Shown: piece by piece, positions 1-7,761 of the stretch
Layout: every line of letters begins with the position of its first letter
Numbering within the stretch: position 1 is the first letter of the stretch
NCBI GenBank assembly: GCA_050298035.1
Contig: JBNKTK010000001.1
Location: forward strand, 19,279-83,278
Direction of reading: 5' to 3'
Length of the DNA: 64,000 nt
From: Gaoshiqia sp050298035
GTDB taxonomy: Bacteria > Bacteroidota > Bacteroidia > Bacteroidales > Prolixibacteraceae
Position numbers and translations under genes: made by a program
Notes under the pieces: model-generated
What the model was told of the DNA's origin: nothing
Database searches by the model: none
The model's input: only the letters and a program-made list of their open reading frames with translations

Positions 1-91
1 TATTTAAGTCCACTGCTTGCGTCTCACTTTTTTCACAACTGTAAAAACTGACAGCAATCAATAATGTCAAAAAAATCAAATGTTTTTTCAT
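1..91 (-). CDS. Putative lipoprotein, N-terminus only (cut by window edge)
   Basis: The first 30 codons read from an ATG at 91 towards the window start. They give a basic start (MKKH), a hydrophobic stretch and a serine-cysteine (FYSC, Cys19) followed by charged residues. This is a typical Bacteroidota type II signal peptide, so the product is probably lipid-anchored. The mature domain lies outside the window and no function can be given. It is on the same strand as the next gene, about 106 bases away. Confidence 0.6.
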   Translation of the reverse strand, partial: MKKHLIFLTLLIAVSFYSCEKSETQAVDLN

Positions 92-197
92 AGCTATTTT
101 TCAGAATAGATTCATTTTATGTCACGAAGGTTGCTTTTGTTCAAATTGAGCCTAGCGTTGGAGTATACTTTCTTCTTCTTTGGTTTGTTGTTCACAA

Positions 198-1112
198 TTA
201 TCTATCAAGCTTGAATGGTGATAGCGGGTGCCAGTTGAGGCCGATATTTACAGAGCTGTAAAAATAGTCACGCAGTCCGGTTTTATATTCTACAAAGTAA
301 TTGAACTTCGGATTTTTAAAAATCAACCTTCCTTTTAGCAGGGCAGGCTTGTCGAAACCATACCACTTCCATCCGGTGTAGCCGGATGTTCCCACGGCAA
401 GTTCCAATTTCTTTACATTAAACTGCGATTCAATTCCCCAAATTGGCCCCTCGTTTTGTTCCAGGTCGGTTTGGTTGGTTTGCCAGAAATAATACCCGAC
501 CATGCCATTTAACGACCAGCAGAACCAATCCTTACGAATCAGATTCTTTCCAATGCTGGCATAGTGCCAATGGGCTGGAAGGTCGGTGTAACGTCCATCA
601 AAGATACTTCCGCTCGTTGTTTTCAACGTGCTCACAAGCATGGCGGCAGGCAGAATGCCTCTTTCGCGGGTTAGCTGAATGTAGGTTGACAAGATAATAT
701 CGCCCAGGTCGGTTGTCCAGCCGGGGTCGTCTTTGTAAAGCTGAATAATATCACGCACCCGGTTGGTGGTATGGAAATAGTCAACAACGTCCCATTCCAA
801 CCCGAAAGCCATGAAGTTTTGAACCACAGGGAAACGAAAGTTCAGTTTCAGGGTATGCCCGTTGTCGCCTCCGCCATCGCGAAAGTAATTGTCAACCGAT
901 AAGCGGAATTGAAGATCGGTACCAACTTGCCCGTTATAGATGTTGGGAACCGGCAAGGCGTTGGGGCCCATTTTCCCGGCTGCAATTAAAATGGTGTTGT
1001 AGTTTCCGTTTACCGTGTAGTAATGATAGAACCCTTCGGTGCTTTTACGTTGTGCAAACACGCCGTGCCAGACAAAAATCAAAATAACCGATAGAATGAA
1101 GGTTTTTATCAT
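198..1112 (-). CDS. Exported outer-membrane-like hypothetical protein
   Basis: A 304-residue protein with a clear Sec signal peptide (hydrophobic residues 3-19, ending near FAQ21). The mature part is rich in aromatic and alternating polar residues and short strand-turn patterns. It ends in strand-like segments (FNYFVEYKTGLRDYFYSS), as expected of a small outer-membrane beta-barrel. I do not recognise a named family. The codon reading is open throughout and the signal peptide fixes the start. About 150 bases of apparently gene-free DNA separate it from the dehydrogenase remnant upstream. It could instead be a periplasmic beta-sandwich protein. Confidence 0.7.
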   Translation of the reverse strand: MIKTFILSVILIFVWHGVFAQRKSTEGFYHYYTVNGNYNTILIAAGKMGPNALPVPNIYNGQVGTDLQFRLSVDNYFRDGGGDNGHTLKLNFRFPVVQNFMAFGLEWDVVDYFHTTNRVRDIIQLYKDDPGWTTDLGDIILSTYIQLTRERGILPAAMLVSTLKTTSGSIFDGRYTDLPAHWHYASIGKNLIRKDWFCWSLNGMVGYYFWQTNQTDLEQNEGPIWGIESQFNVKKLELAVGTSGYTGWKWYGFDKPALLKGRLIFKNPKFNYFVEYKTGLRDYFYSSVNIGLNWHPLSPFKLDR

Positions 1113-1263
1113 TTTATGCAGATCAGTATAATAAATTTAAGCCTTTTCCTGTGAAGTAGGGATAGGTTTAGGTGATGTTTTTCAGATAGAATTCCTTAAA
1201 TTATTGATCAGCTCCAGAGTCCTAATACATTCAGGACGTTCATGTTAATTCGTACGGGCTGTT

Positions 1264-1640
1264 TCAGTTAATAGCAAGCGATACCAGGCCTTCAATTCCG
1301 TAACGGACCATCAGGACCACAGCTGCATCGGTATAAAAGGCGATGTGATGGGTCAGGATGACATTCGGAAACTGCCAGATATCGGCCATGTTGCGGATGT
1401 TGATGATGTCGGTTCGCCTGTCGTCATGGTAAATACCTTTTTCATTTTCAAACACATTCAGGGCCAAGGCACCGATCTTCTCACTCTCGATGTCTTCAAT
1501 CATTTCCGGGATGTTCATTAGTTCGCCGCAGGCACAGTTGACCAGCACCAGCCCGCCTTTCATTTTGTCAGCGCCTGACGGCTGATCATGCGGTAGGTGC
1601 CATCCAGCAGCGGGACATGCAGGTTAATAAGTGTTTTGTA
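1264..1640 (-). pseudogene. ldhA: Decayed D-lactate dehydrogenase (2-hydroxyacid dehydrogenase) C-terminal remnant
   Basis: Reading the minus strand, a 99-codon stretch from an ATG at 1563 has the C-terminal NAD-binding and catalytic region of D-lactate dehydrogenase (KIGALALNVFENEKGIYHD, then a TxHIAFYTDAAV motif). Upstream DNA to about 1640 continues the same protein in another frame (NLHVPLLDGTY), so one base has been lost just before the apparent ATG. The N-terminal half is absent. Within the remnant the substrate-binding Arg of the usual CARGE motif is Cys (NCACGE), the Asp of DVF is Asn, and the Pro before the catalytic His is His. Truncation, frameshift and lost key residues together argue for a dead gene. 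Confidence 0.8.
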
Positions 1641-1861
1641 TCTTGCATATCGATTATTCAGAATATTGACGGGACTTCTCTGGACAAATTCGATTTAGAG
1701 ATCAATGCAAAACATCAACCAAAGAAACTTAAAAAGGCTGACCTGCATCCATCAAACAACCTGGCGTTGCAAGCAAATCAGTAATGCGATCTACCGGATA
1801 GTACAATGATGCAACAGTATTAATCCCACACAACATCAACCTATACATCAATTAACTGTTA

Positions 1862-1869
1862 TAACTTTG
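1862..1869 (+). promoter_or_regulatory. Bacteroidota -7 element upstream of the hemerythrin gene
   Basis: TAACTTTG matches the Bacteroidota sigma -7 consensus TAnnTTTG and lies 37 bases before the ATG at 1907. No good TTTG is found 19 bases upstream, so the assignment rests on the -7 box and its position only. Confidence 0.4.
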
Positions 1870-1906
1870 GGGAATATTGCACAGATAAAAAAGAGACTAG
1901 ATAGAA

Positions 1907-2617
1907 ATGAAAATATTCAGGAAAGAAGATAAAATGAGCCGGCTAGTGTCGTACAATTACAACCTACTGCCGGTAATTAACCGTTTTGGCATCAAGCTAG
2001 GCTTCAAGGAAAAAACGATTGAAGAGCTATGTGCTGAGCTGGAAATCAACACTGATTTCTTCCTCGCCATTGTGAATACCTATACCGATGAGAATTATTT
2101 CCCGGAATCGGAGTTGCTTTCATTTTCGCCCCTGTTGCTGATCGATTACCTGAAAAACACGCACAATTACTACATCAGCTACGTACTGCCCAAAATTGAA
2201 CGGTTGCTGAACCAGGTGTTGCAAAGTTGCGAGAAGGACTGTTCGAGCCTGAAAATGATCAGTTCATTTTATCAGAAATACAAAAACGAACTGCTGCTCC
2301 ATTTTCAAACCGAAGACGAGAAAGTGTTCCCGTACATTATCGACGTATATAAAAACAAACAATTACGGAACAATCAGGCATCCATCCAGGACTTTAAAAA
2401 TGAGCACACCGATGTAGAAGAAAAATTGAGTGATTTGAAAAACCTGATCATCAAATACCTGGAACCATCCTACAACCACAACAGCATGAACGAGTTCCTG
2501 TTTGCACTCTCTCAGTTTGAAAAAGATTTGTATGACCACGCCCGGATTGAGGACAACATTCTTGTTGTGCAAACCGAGAAACTGGAAAATGAACTAAAAA
2601 CAGAAGGAAGCCGATAA
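1907..2617 (+). CDS. Hemerythrin HHE-domain protein (YtfE/Ric/ScdA-like)
   Basis: 236 residues. Residues 14-60 resemble the ScdA_N/DUF542-type helical domain (GFKEKTIEELCAELEI). Residues 80-225 form a hemerythrin four-helix bundle with candidate di-iron ligands His86, His132, Glu136, His167, His211 and Glu215. YtfE/ScdA proteins repair Fe-S clusters after nitrosative or oxidative damage; here the short N-terminal region lacks the strongly conserved cysteine context of ScdA_N, so the exact role is inferred. It is followed after 2 bases by a LuxR-type regulator, so the two are probably co-transcribed. The start at 1907 (MKIF) could alternatively be the Met at codon 10. Confidence 0.85.
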   Translation: MKIFRKEDKMSRLVSYNYNLLPVINRFGIKLGFKEKTIEELCAELEINTDFFLAIVNTYTDENYFPESELLSFSPLLLIDYLKNTHNYYISYVLPKIERLLNQVLQSCEKDCSSLKMISSFYQKYKNELLLHFQTEDEKVFPYIIDVYKNKQLRNNQASIQDFKNEHTDVEEKLSDLKNLIIKYLEPSYNHNSMNEFLFALSQFEKDLYDHARIEDNILVVQTEKLENELKTEGSR

Positions 2618-2619
2618 AG

Positions 2620-3216
2620 ATGGAAGAAAATGTTTTTATTATTCACGGTTCGGAGATCGTTCGAAAAGGCCTGGCCTGGATCCTCCAGGAGTATTTCAGC
2701 ATGGAAATCACCCAACTGGAATCGCCAGCCGATTTGGCTTCATTTTCCGGCATCCACAACAGCCTCATCATACTGATTATCGAAGCAGGCATGGAACTAC
2801 CTGACGGGATGGTAGAAAAACTCCGCAAAAACAACCTCGTTTTTATTGTCGATTTCTATTCCAAATACAATGACATGGAGGAGAAAAACGAGTTCCGGCT
2901 GAATGAGCTTTCCTCATCGCTCGATGTGCAGAAACTGATCCAGGTCATTCGCAAATCGGCCAGCAAGCAAAAGCCTGCTGCTTCTGAATACGGCGAGCTC
3001 ACCATCCGCGAGAAAGATGTCATCCGCCACGTGGCAATCGGCTATTCAAACAAAGAAATTGCCGACCGGCTGAATATCAGCATCCACACGGTTATTTCGC
3101 ATCGAAAAAACATTACGGAAAAACTCAACATCAGGTCAATTTCAGGCTTGACGGTTTATGCTATCATGAACAAACTGATCGACCTGACCGACATTAACCC
3201 GGAAGAACTGATTTAA
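2620..3216 (+). CDS. LuxR-family transcriptional regulator with degenerate receiver domain
   Basis: 198 residues. Residues 1-110 have the length and strand/helix pattern of a response-regulator receiver, but the acidic pair (IHGSE instead of DD) and the phospho-acceptor Asp (LIILIIEAG) are missing, so it is probably not phosphorylated. Residues ~126-185 are a LuxR/NarL helix-turn-helix (LTIREKDVIRHV, then SNKEIADRLNISIHTVISH). It starts 2 bases after the hemerythrin gene. The likely role is DNA binding in response to a redox or nitrosative cue, an inference from the neighbour. The gene converges with the S41 protease gene; no clear terminator is seen in the 14 bases between them. Confidence 0.85.
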   Translation: MEENVFIIHGSEIVRKGLAWILQEYFSMEITQLESPADLASFSGIHNSLIILIIEAGMELPDGMVEKLRKNNLVFIVDFYSKYNDMEEKNEFRLNELSSSLDVQKLIQVIRKSASKQKPAASEYGELTIREKDVIRHVAIGYSNKEIADRLNISIHTVISHRKNITEKLNIRSISGLTVYAIMNKLIDLTDINPEELI

Positions 3217-3230
3217 AATCCCTTAACAGG

Positions 3231-4646
3231 TTAATAAACCAGTTCCTTCTTCACGCCAGGCACAAACAGGTTTTTCTTCAAGATCATTTTCTTCGGGACA
3301 ATCCGTTCGCCATACAATTTTACCCGGGCAGATTTGGTAGCAGCAATTGCTGTGGTTCCACCGGTAATCAGGTTAATTGCCTGAGCCAGCATCGGATCGG
3401 AAGTATCTCCAAACGGAACAGCAACCAACGGATTATACTCCATCACATAGTCAGGTGTCAACCCATTTTTAAAATCGGTATAACCGTCAATGTTGGCATA
3501 TTTCATGACAATTGGCACCATGGCCCATTTTTCATCGTCATCAGGCATCACCCAGGCGCCGGTATATTTTCCGTAGGTTGCTTCACCAATATGCACCACA
3601 TCCATGTAAGGTTTCAAGCCTGAGATAAGCAATTCACTGGCTGATGCGGTACCATTTGTAGTCAGGAAATAAACACGGTCCATGTTTGCATTGACAACAT
3701 TATTTGTAAAGCGGTACGAAAGACTGCTTTCATATTCACTACTATGCGCCTCAAGGTAATACTGCAAATCCGTGTTATATTTCATATTAACCAGCACTTC
3801 CTGGTTCGCCGACACATTCACCGGCGCAATTGCCGATGCCAGATAGGACGCGGCAGTAATTTCACCACCAGGATTAAAGCGTAAATCAACAATCAAATCA
3901 GTGATCCCGGCAGTATTAAATTCGGTAAATATATTGTCGAGACTTGCAAGAAACTGGTTCGTCGATCCGGCAACAAACTCAACATAAACAAGATATCCGA
4001 TTTTTTTATCGCCTTCGGTAATTATTTGATGATAAATGGCCGGATCATTTGAAATCACGCTAGCTGTCAAATCCATTGACACACCTGAGCGACCAATAGA
4101 ATTCCCGCTTACTTCGCCCAATTGTACCGAATAGGCATCACCCGAATATAAATCGTAATAATTAATGGTGTCCAAATCCGTATTATCGATTGAAAGGATA
4201 ATATCACCACGCTTCAGGCCTGCATCTTCTGCCGGTGAATTTGGATAAACGTAATTGACAACAATGAAAACACCACTACCTTCGCTAAAAAGAAAGAAGG
4301 AAGGATCGTAGCCCATAGTAACCGGCGAACCACTAAACTCGGCATTCAACGCCTGGTAATCATCTGTAATCCACGACCACTTATCTTCACCGGTGTACAA
4401 CAATTTATAAAAGTAAGCTTCAGGATCGTTTTCTTTGGTATAATCAATATCCGGCATCCTGTTATTCCAGAGATAATAAAGCGACATATTTTCATCGATC
4501 CACTGGTTGATTGCAAGTGTATCGGCAGATATTTCATCTGTTTCTATTGGTGGTTCAGGTACAGGAAGTGGCTCATCATTACCACACGAATAGGCAAAAA
4601 TCAATACCGACAGGATAATTATTCCCCGAAATAAATTACTAATCAT
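3231..4646 (-). CDS. S41 family C-terminal processing peptidase, lipoprotein
   Basis: 471 residues. A lipoprotein signal peptide ends at Cys21 (AYSC). A PDZ-like segment lies at ~120-165 (GVFIVVNYVYPNSPAEDAGL) and the tail-specific protease core at ~215-400. The SASASE-type motif (NGTASASELL) and GEATYGK give a Ser335/Lys360 catalytic dyad at the 25-residue spacing seen in Prc (Ser430/Lys455). The protein probably cleaves C-termini of envelope proteins from the periplasmic or outer membrane face. It stands alone, with about 315 gene-free bases upstream, and converges with the LuxR gene. Confidence 0.9.
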   Translation of the reverse strand: MISNLFRGIIILSVLIFAYSCGNDEPLPVPEPPIETDEISADTLAINQWIDENMSLYYLWNNRMPDIDYTKENDPEAYFYKLLYTGEDKWSWITDDYQALNAEFSGSPVTMGYDPSFFLFSEGSGVFIVVNYVYPNSPAEDAGLKRGDIILSIDNTDLDTINYYDLYSGDAYSVQLGEVSGNSIGRSGVSMDLTASVISNDPAIYHQIITEGDKKIGYLVYVEFVAGSTNQFLASLDNIFTEFNTAGITDLIVDLRFNPGGEITAASYLASAIAPVNVSANQEVLVNMKYNTDLQYYLEAHSSEYESSLSYRFTNNVVNANMDRVYFLTTNGTASASELLISGLKPYMDVVHIGEATYGKYTGAWVMPDDDEKWAMVPIVMKYANIDGYTDFKNGLTPDYVMEYNPLVAVPFGDTSDPMLAQAINLITGGTTAIAATKSARVKLYGERIVPKKMILKKNLFVPGVKKELVY

Positions 4647-4961
4647 AACTGTGATTTTTTTAATACTGTTTTGCTTTTATTAACTCCTGTCGAGTGACTA
4701 TTTCCCCTACTCTTCTATCCCTCTTTTAGCAACCCGGAAGTTATTCGGAATATTATCGTGTGGATCAACAGGTACTTCAAAAACGCAAAACGAGCTTTAT
4801 TATTTTATATACCTCCTAAAATTAGAACATTACCGTTTCTTATGAAATACAGTCGGGTCTTCCCCAACAAATGGTAAAGTTTCACATCCAACTCAAGGAA
4901 AGCACAAATTTAAGATTTTTCACAAATCCATACACTTTTAACAATACATTTATTTTAACAG
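4647..4961. other. Intergenic region upstream of the S41 protease gene
   Basis: About 315 bases with no convincing gene. It must hold the protease promoter and the 3' end of the permease transcript. A TAAATTTG match to the Bacteroidota -7 box lies on the minus strand (4905-4912), but it is about 260 bases from the start codon and has no partner TTTG 19 bases away. I see no strong hairpin or repeat. Confidence 0.4.
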
Positions 4962-6317
4962 TTAAAGAAGTGCACTGACCAACAAGACCATCAGGATACC
5001 GACGACAGAAATAGTCGTTTCCATCATTGTCCATGACTTCAATGTTTCTTTTTCATCCAGACCAAGATATTTTCCAACCAGCCAAAAACCACTGTCATTT
5101 ACATGCGACAGGATTGTTGACCCGGAAGCAATTGCAAGGACAATCAAAGCCTTATCAAGCTGGGTCGGATTAAAAACCGAAATTAAAGGTGCCATAATTC
5201 CGGCAGCGGTGATCATGGAAACAGTAGCCGAACCTTGCACCACCCGGACAATAACTGCAATGATATACGCCAAAAGAATGGGCGGCATAGCTGACCCGGC
5301 CAGTTTTTGTGCCAACATCCCGCCAACACCGCTGTCTATAAGTATTTGTTTGAAAACACCACCGGCACCGGTGACCAGAATGATCAAACCAGCCGGCCCC
5401 AGTGCTTTGTTCGACAGCTTCATAATCCGATCTTTGCTAAAACCCCGTTTTACACCCAAAACATACATCGCAAGCAAAGTTGAAATTATTAAAGCGGTAA
5501 ACGGATGCCCCAGCAAACCAATCGTCTGGTAAACGCTTTTGTTCTGTAAAATCCCTTTATTGAAGAGGACTTCTGCGACAGAACTGGCAACGATAAGCAA
5601 CAGCGGTAAAACAATAATTAAGATAATTGTTCTGAAGGAAGGTAATTCCTGCGTCTCAATTCCTGTTTCTTTTTCGGAGAAATAATCAGGAGCCTGGATA
5701 TTTATTCTTCGACTAATATATTTCCCAAAGACCGGGCCTGCAATAATAGCTGTCGGAATCCCCACAATAAACCCCATAACAATAATCCATCCCAACTGGG
5801 CATCCAGTATCTCAGCAACAGCAACCGGGCCGGGAGTGGGCGGGATAAACGCGTGGGTAACTGCCAGCCCTGCCAATAGCGGAATAGCATAATACAATAC
5901 CGAACGCTTTGCCTGCTTGGTCAGTTCATAAACAATAGGAATCAGGATAATCAATCCCACATCGAAGAAAACCGGAATAGCCACGATAAAACCTGTAAGC
6001 ACCAAAGCCCACGATGCTCTTTTGTCACCAAAATTCCGGAGCAAATACCGGGCAATTGATTCGGCCCCGCCGGAAGATTCCAGCATTTGCCCAAAAATTG
6101 CACCCAAGCCCACAACCGTAGCAACAAAACCAAGCGTATTGCCCATGCCATCTTTCATGCTCGTTATAATCAGGTTGAAGTCCATACCGGTGACAATGCC
6201 AACAACAATACTGACAATCAGCAAAGCTATAAATGCATGGATTTTCAATTTTAAGACAAGGAATAACAAAAGCAGGATGGCGAATACAACTCCGGCAAGG
6301 GACAGGATTTCATTCAT
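4962..6317 (-). CDS. Gluconate:H+ symporter family (GntP) permease
   Basis: 451 residues with about 12-14 hydrophobic segments and typical GntP-family stretches (FIPPTPGPVAVAE, GSATVSMITAAGIMAPL, HVNDSGFWLVGKYLGL). The family imports gluconate and related sugar acids at the inner membrane with protons. I chose the ATG at 6317 (MNEILSLAGVV) because it opens directly into the first membrane segment; the reading frame continues upstream without family similarity to 6383. No sugar-acid catabolic genes are adjacent, so the substrate is uncertain. It is 113 bases downstream of birA on the same strand. Confidence 0.88.
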   Translation of the reverse strand: MNEILSLAGVVFAILLLLFLVLKLKIHAFIALLIVSIVVGIVTGMDFNLIITSMKDGMGNTLGFVATVVGLGAIFGQMLESSGGAESIARYLLRNFGDKRASWALVLTGFIVAIPVFFDVGLIILIPIVYELTKQAKRSVLYYAIPLLAGLAVTHAFIPPTPGPVAVAEILDAQLGWIIVMGFIVGIPTAIIAGPVFGKYISRRINIQAPDYFSEKETGIETQELPSFRTIILIIVLPLLLIVASSVAEVLFNKGILQNKSVYQTIGLLGHPFTALIISTLLAMYVLGVKRGFSKDRIMKLSNKALGPAGLIILVTGAGGVFKQILIDSGVGGMLAQKLAGSAMPPILLAYIIAVIVRVVQGSATVSMITAAGIMAPLISVFNPTQLDKALIVLAIASGSTILSHVNDSGFWLVGKYLGLDEKETLKSWTMMETTISVVGILMVLLVSALL

Positions 6318-6430
6318 AGATATTGGATTTGATTTTAAAGATAAAAAATGTTCCGATGTTACCAGGTCTTTCAACAAGCGCATAAAACGGAGGCTGCATT
6401 CACTGCGAAACCCTCACTTACGGGCAAAAC

Positions 6431-7174
6431 TCACAAATACACCACCTCTTTAAAATGATATTCATGTACCGGACCATCTTCTTCCTGAATGCGGAGTTGG
6501 CCGGTCTTATTGACACCAATGATTTTTCCGGTGTAGGTATGTGCTTCATCTTTATACCGGTGCCATTCATTTAACCGGTATAACTTTTGCAAAAAAGCCC
6601 GGTCCAATTCATCGTATTTTCCTTCCAACAACAATCGGTAATAGTTGTCAAGCGATTCCGACAACTCCGTAATCACTTCATCCAACCCGTAATCTTTACT
6701 GGTCAGCATCTTCAACGAAACCGGGTTGGGCGCATCCGAAAGGAACCGTTCCTGGTTCACATTTAACCCAATACCGATAACGCTCTGACAAATCCTGCCT
6801 TTCATGATACCGTTTTCAATCAATATTCCACAAATTTTCCTGTCGCCCACATAAATATCATTTGGCCATTTTATTTTAACGTCATCAACCAAATGGCTTA
6901 GATAGCTCTCCAAACCAAGGCAAATAACCTTCGAGAGCATGTATGGCAGGTGAACCGGCAAAAAGGTTGGACGTAGTAAAATTGAGAAAGTCAGGTTTTT
7001 ACCTGCTTCGCTCTCCCACTTATTCGTAAAGTGTCCACGCCCAGCGGTTTGTTCATATGCCAAAAAGACAGTGCCCTCTTTCACCTCATTCTCATACACT
7101 TGACTAGTGGCATAGTTATTGGTACTTGCGGTACTCGCAATTCGTACAATGGTACAACCTATTATTTTAGACAT
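6431..7174 (-). CDS. birA: Biotin--[acetyl-CoA-carboxylase] ligase
   Basis: 247 residues from the ATG at 7174; the open frame to 7216 would need a TTG start. It activates biotin with ATP and attaches it to the carrier lysine of biotin-dependent carboxylases in the cytoplasm. Visible family motifs are the biotinyl-AMP loop AGRGH (with His replacing the more common Arg), KWPNDIYVGDRKICGIL, and GIGLNVN. It has no N-terminal helix-turn-helix, so it is the catalytic-only class without repressor function. It is divergent from rsfS, sharing a ~200-base promoter region. Confidence 0.92.
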   Translation of the reverse strand: MSKIIGCTIVRIASTASTNNYATSQVYENEVKEGTVFLAYEQTAGRGHFTNKWESEAGKNLTFSILLRPTFLPVHLPYMLSKVICLGLESYLSHLVDDVKIKWPNDIYVGDRKICGILIENGIMKGRICQSVIGIGLNVNQERFLSDAPNPVSLKMLTSKDYGLDEVITELSESLDNYYRLLLEGKYDELDRAFLQKLYRLNEWHRYKDEAHTYTGKIIGVNKTGQLRIQEEDGPVHEYHFKEVVYL

Positions 7175-7352
7175 TGGAATTTCAATATTTAAATACAACC
7201 GATAGACTATTTTCAACGACCAAACAACGTCAGGAACACTGCAAAACTGAATCCGTCAAAGAAACAATATACCATTTTACGGTGTTATTGTTCTCTCGCT
7301 TATTTCAGACAATGCCCCGGACATTTTAACCGTCAAAATAAACGAAAAAATT

Positions 7353-7360
7353 TATCTTTG
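7353..7360 (+). promoter_or_regulatory. Bacteroidota -7 element upstream of rsfS
   Basis: TATCTTTG matches TAnnTTTG exactly and lies 18 bases before the rsfS ATG. The expected TTTG 19 bases further upstream is not present. It probably drives the rsfS-ftsH-LUD-DUF2007-cdsA run. Confidence 0.45.
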
Positions 7361-7378
7361 TATTTCTAAACGGATTTT

Positions 7379-7756
7379 ATGAGTAAAACGCAGAAAGAGA
7401 GGGACACAGAAGAACTATTAAATGCCATCATAGAAGGTATTGAACGAAAAAAGGGAATCGACATTGTCAAAATCGACTTAACAAAAATAAATCACTCCGA
7501 ATGTAATTATTTCGTTATCTGTCATGGTAATTCAACAACCCAGGTTGATGCCATCGCACATTCTGTTGAAGAAACAGTGGAAGAAATCATCGGGGAAAAA
7601 GCATGGCACAAGGACGGATACAAGAACTCGCTTTGGATTTTGCTGGATTATGCAGACATCATGGTACATGTATTTCTGCACGAAACACGCAACTTTTACA
7701 ATATCGAGAACCTATGGGCCGATGCCAAAATTGAAGAAATTAACACAGAAAAATAG
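7379..7756 (+). CDS. rsfS: Ribosomal silencing factor RsfS
   Basis: 125 residues, the usual length for RsfS (Iojap/YbeB). Visible family features are CNYFVICHGNSTTQVDAIA, GEKAWHKDG and WILLDYADIMVHVFLHETRNFY. It binds ribosomal protein uL14 on the large subunit and blocks subunit joining when nutrients run low. The gene starts the operon, 5 bases before ftsH, a neighbourhood conserved in Bacteroidota. Confidence 0.95.
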   Translation: MSKTQKERDTEELLNAIIEGIERKKGIDIVKIDLTKINHSECNYFVICHGNSTTQVDAIAHSVEETVEEIIGEKAWHKDGYKNSLWILLDYADIMVHVFLHETRNFYNIENLWADAKIEEINTEK

Positions 7757-7761
7757 AAACA

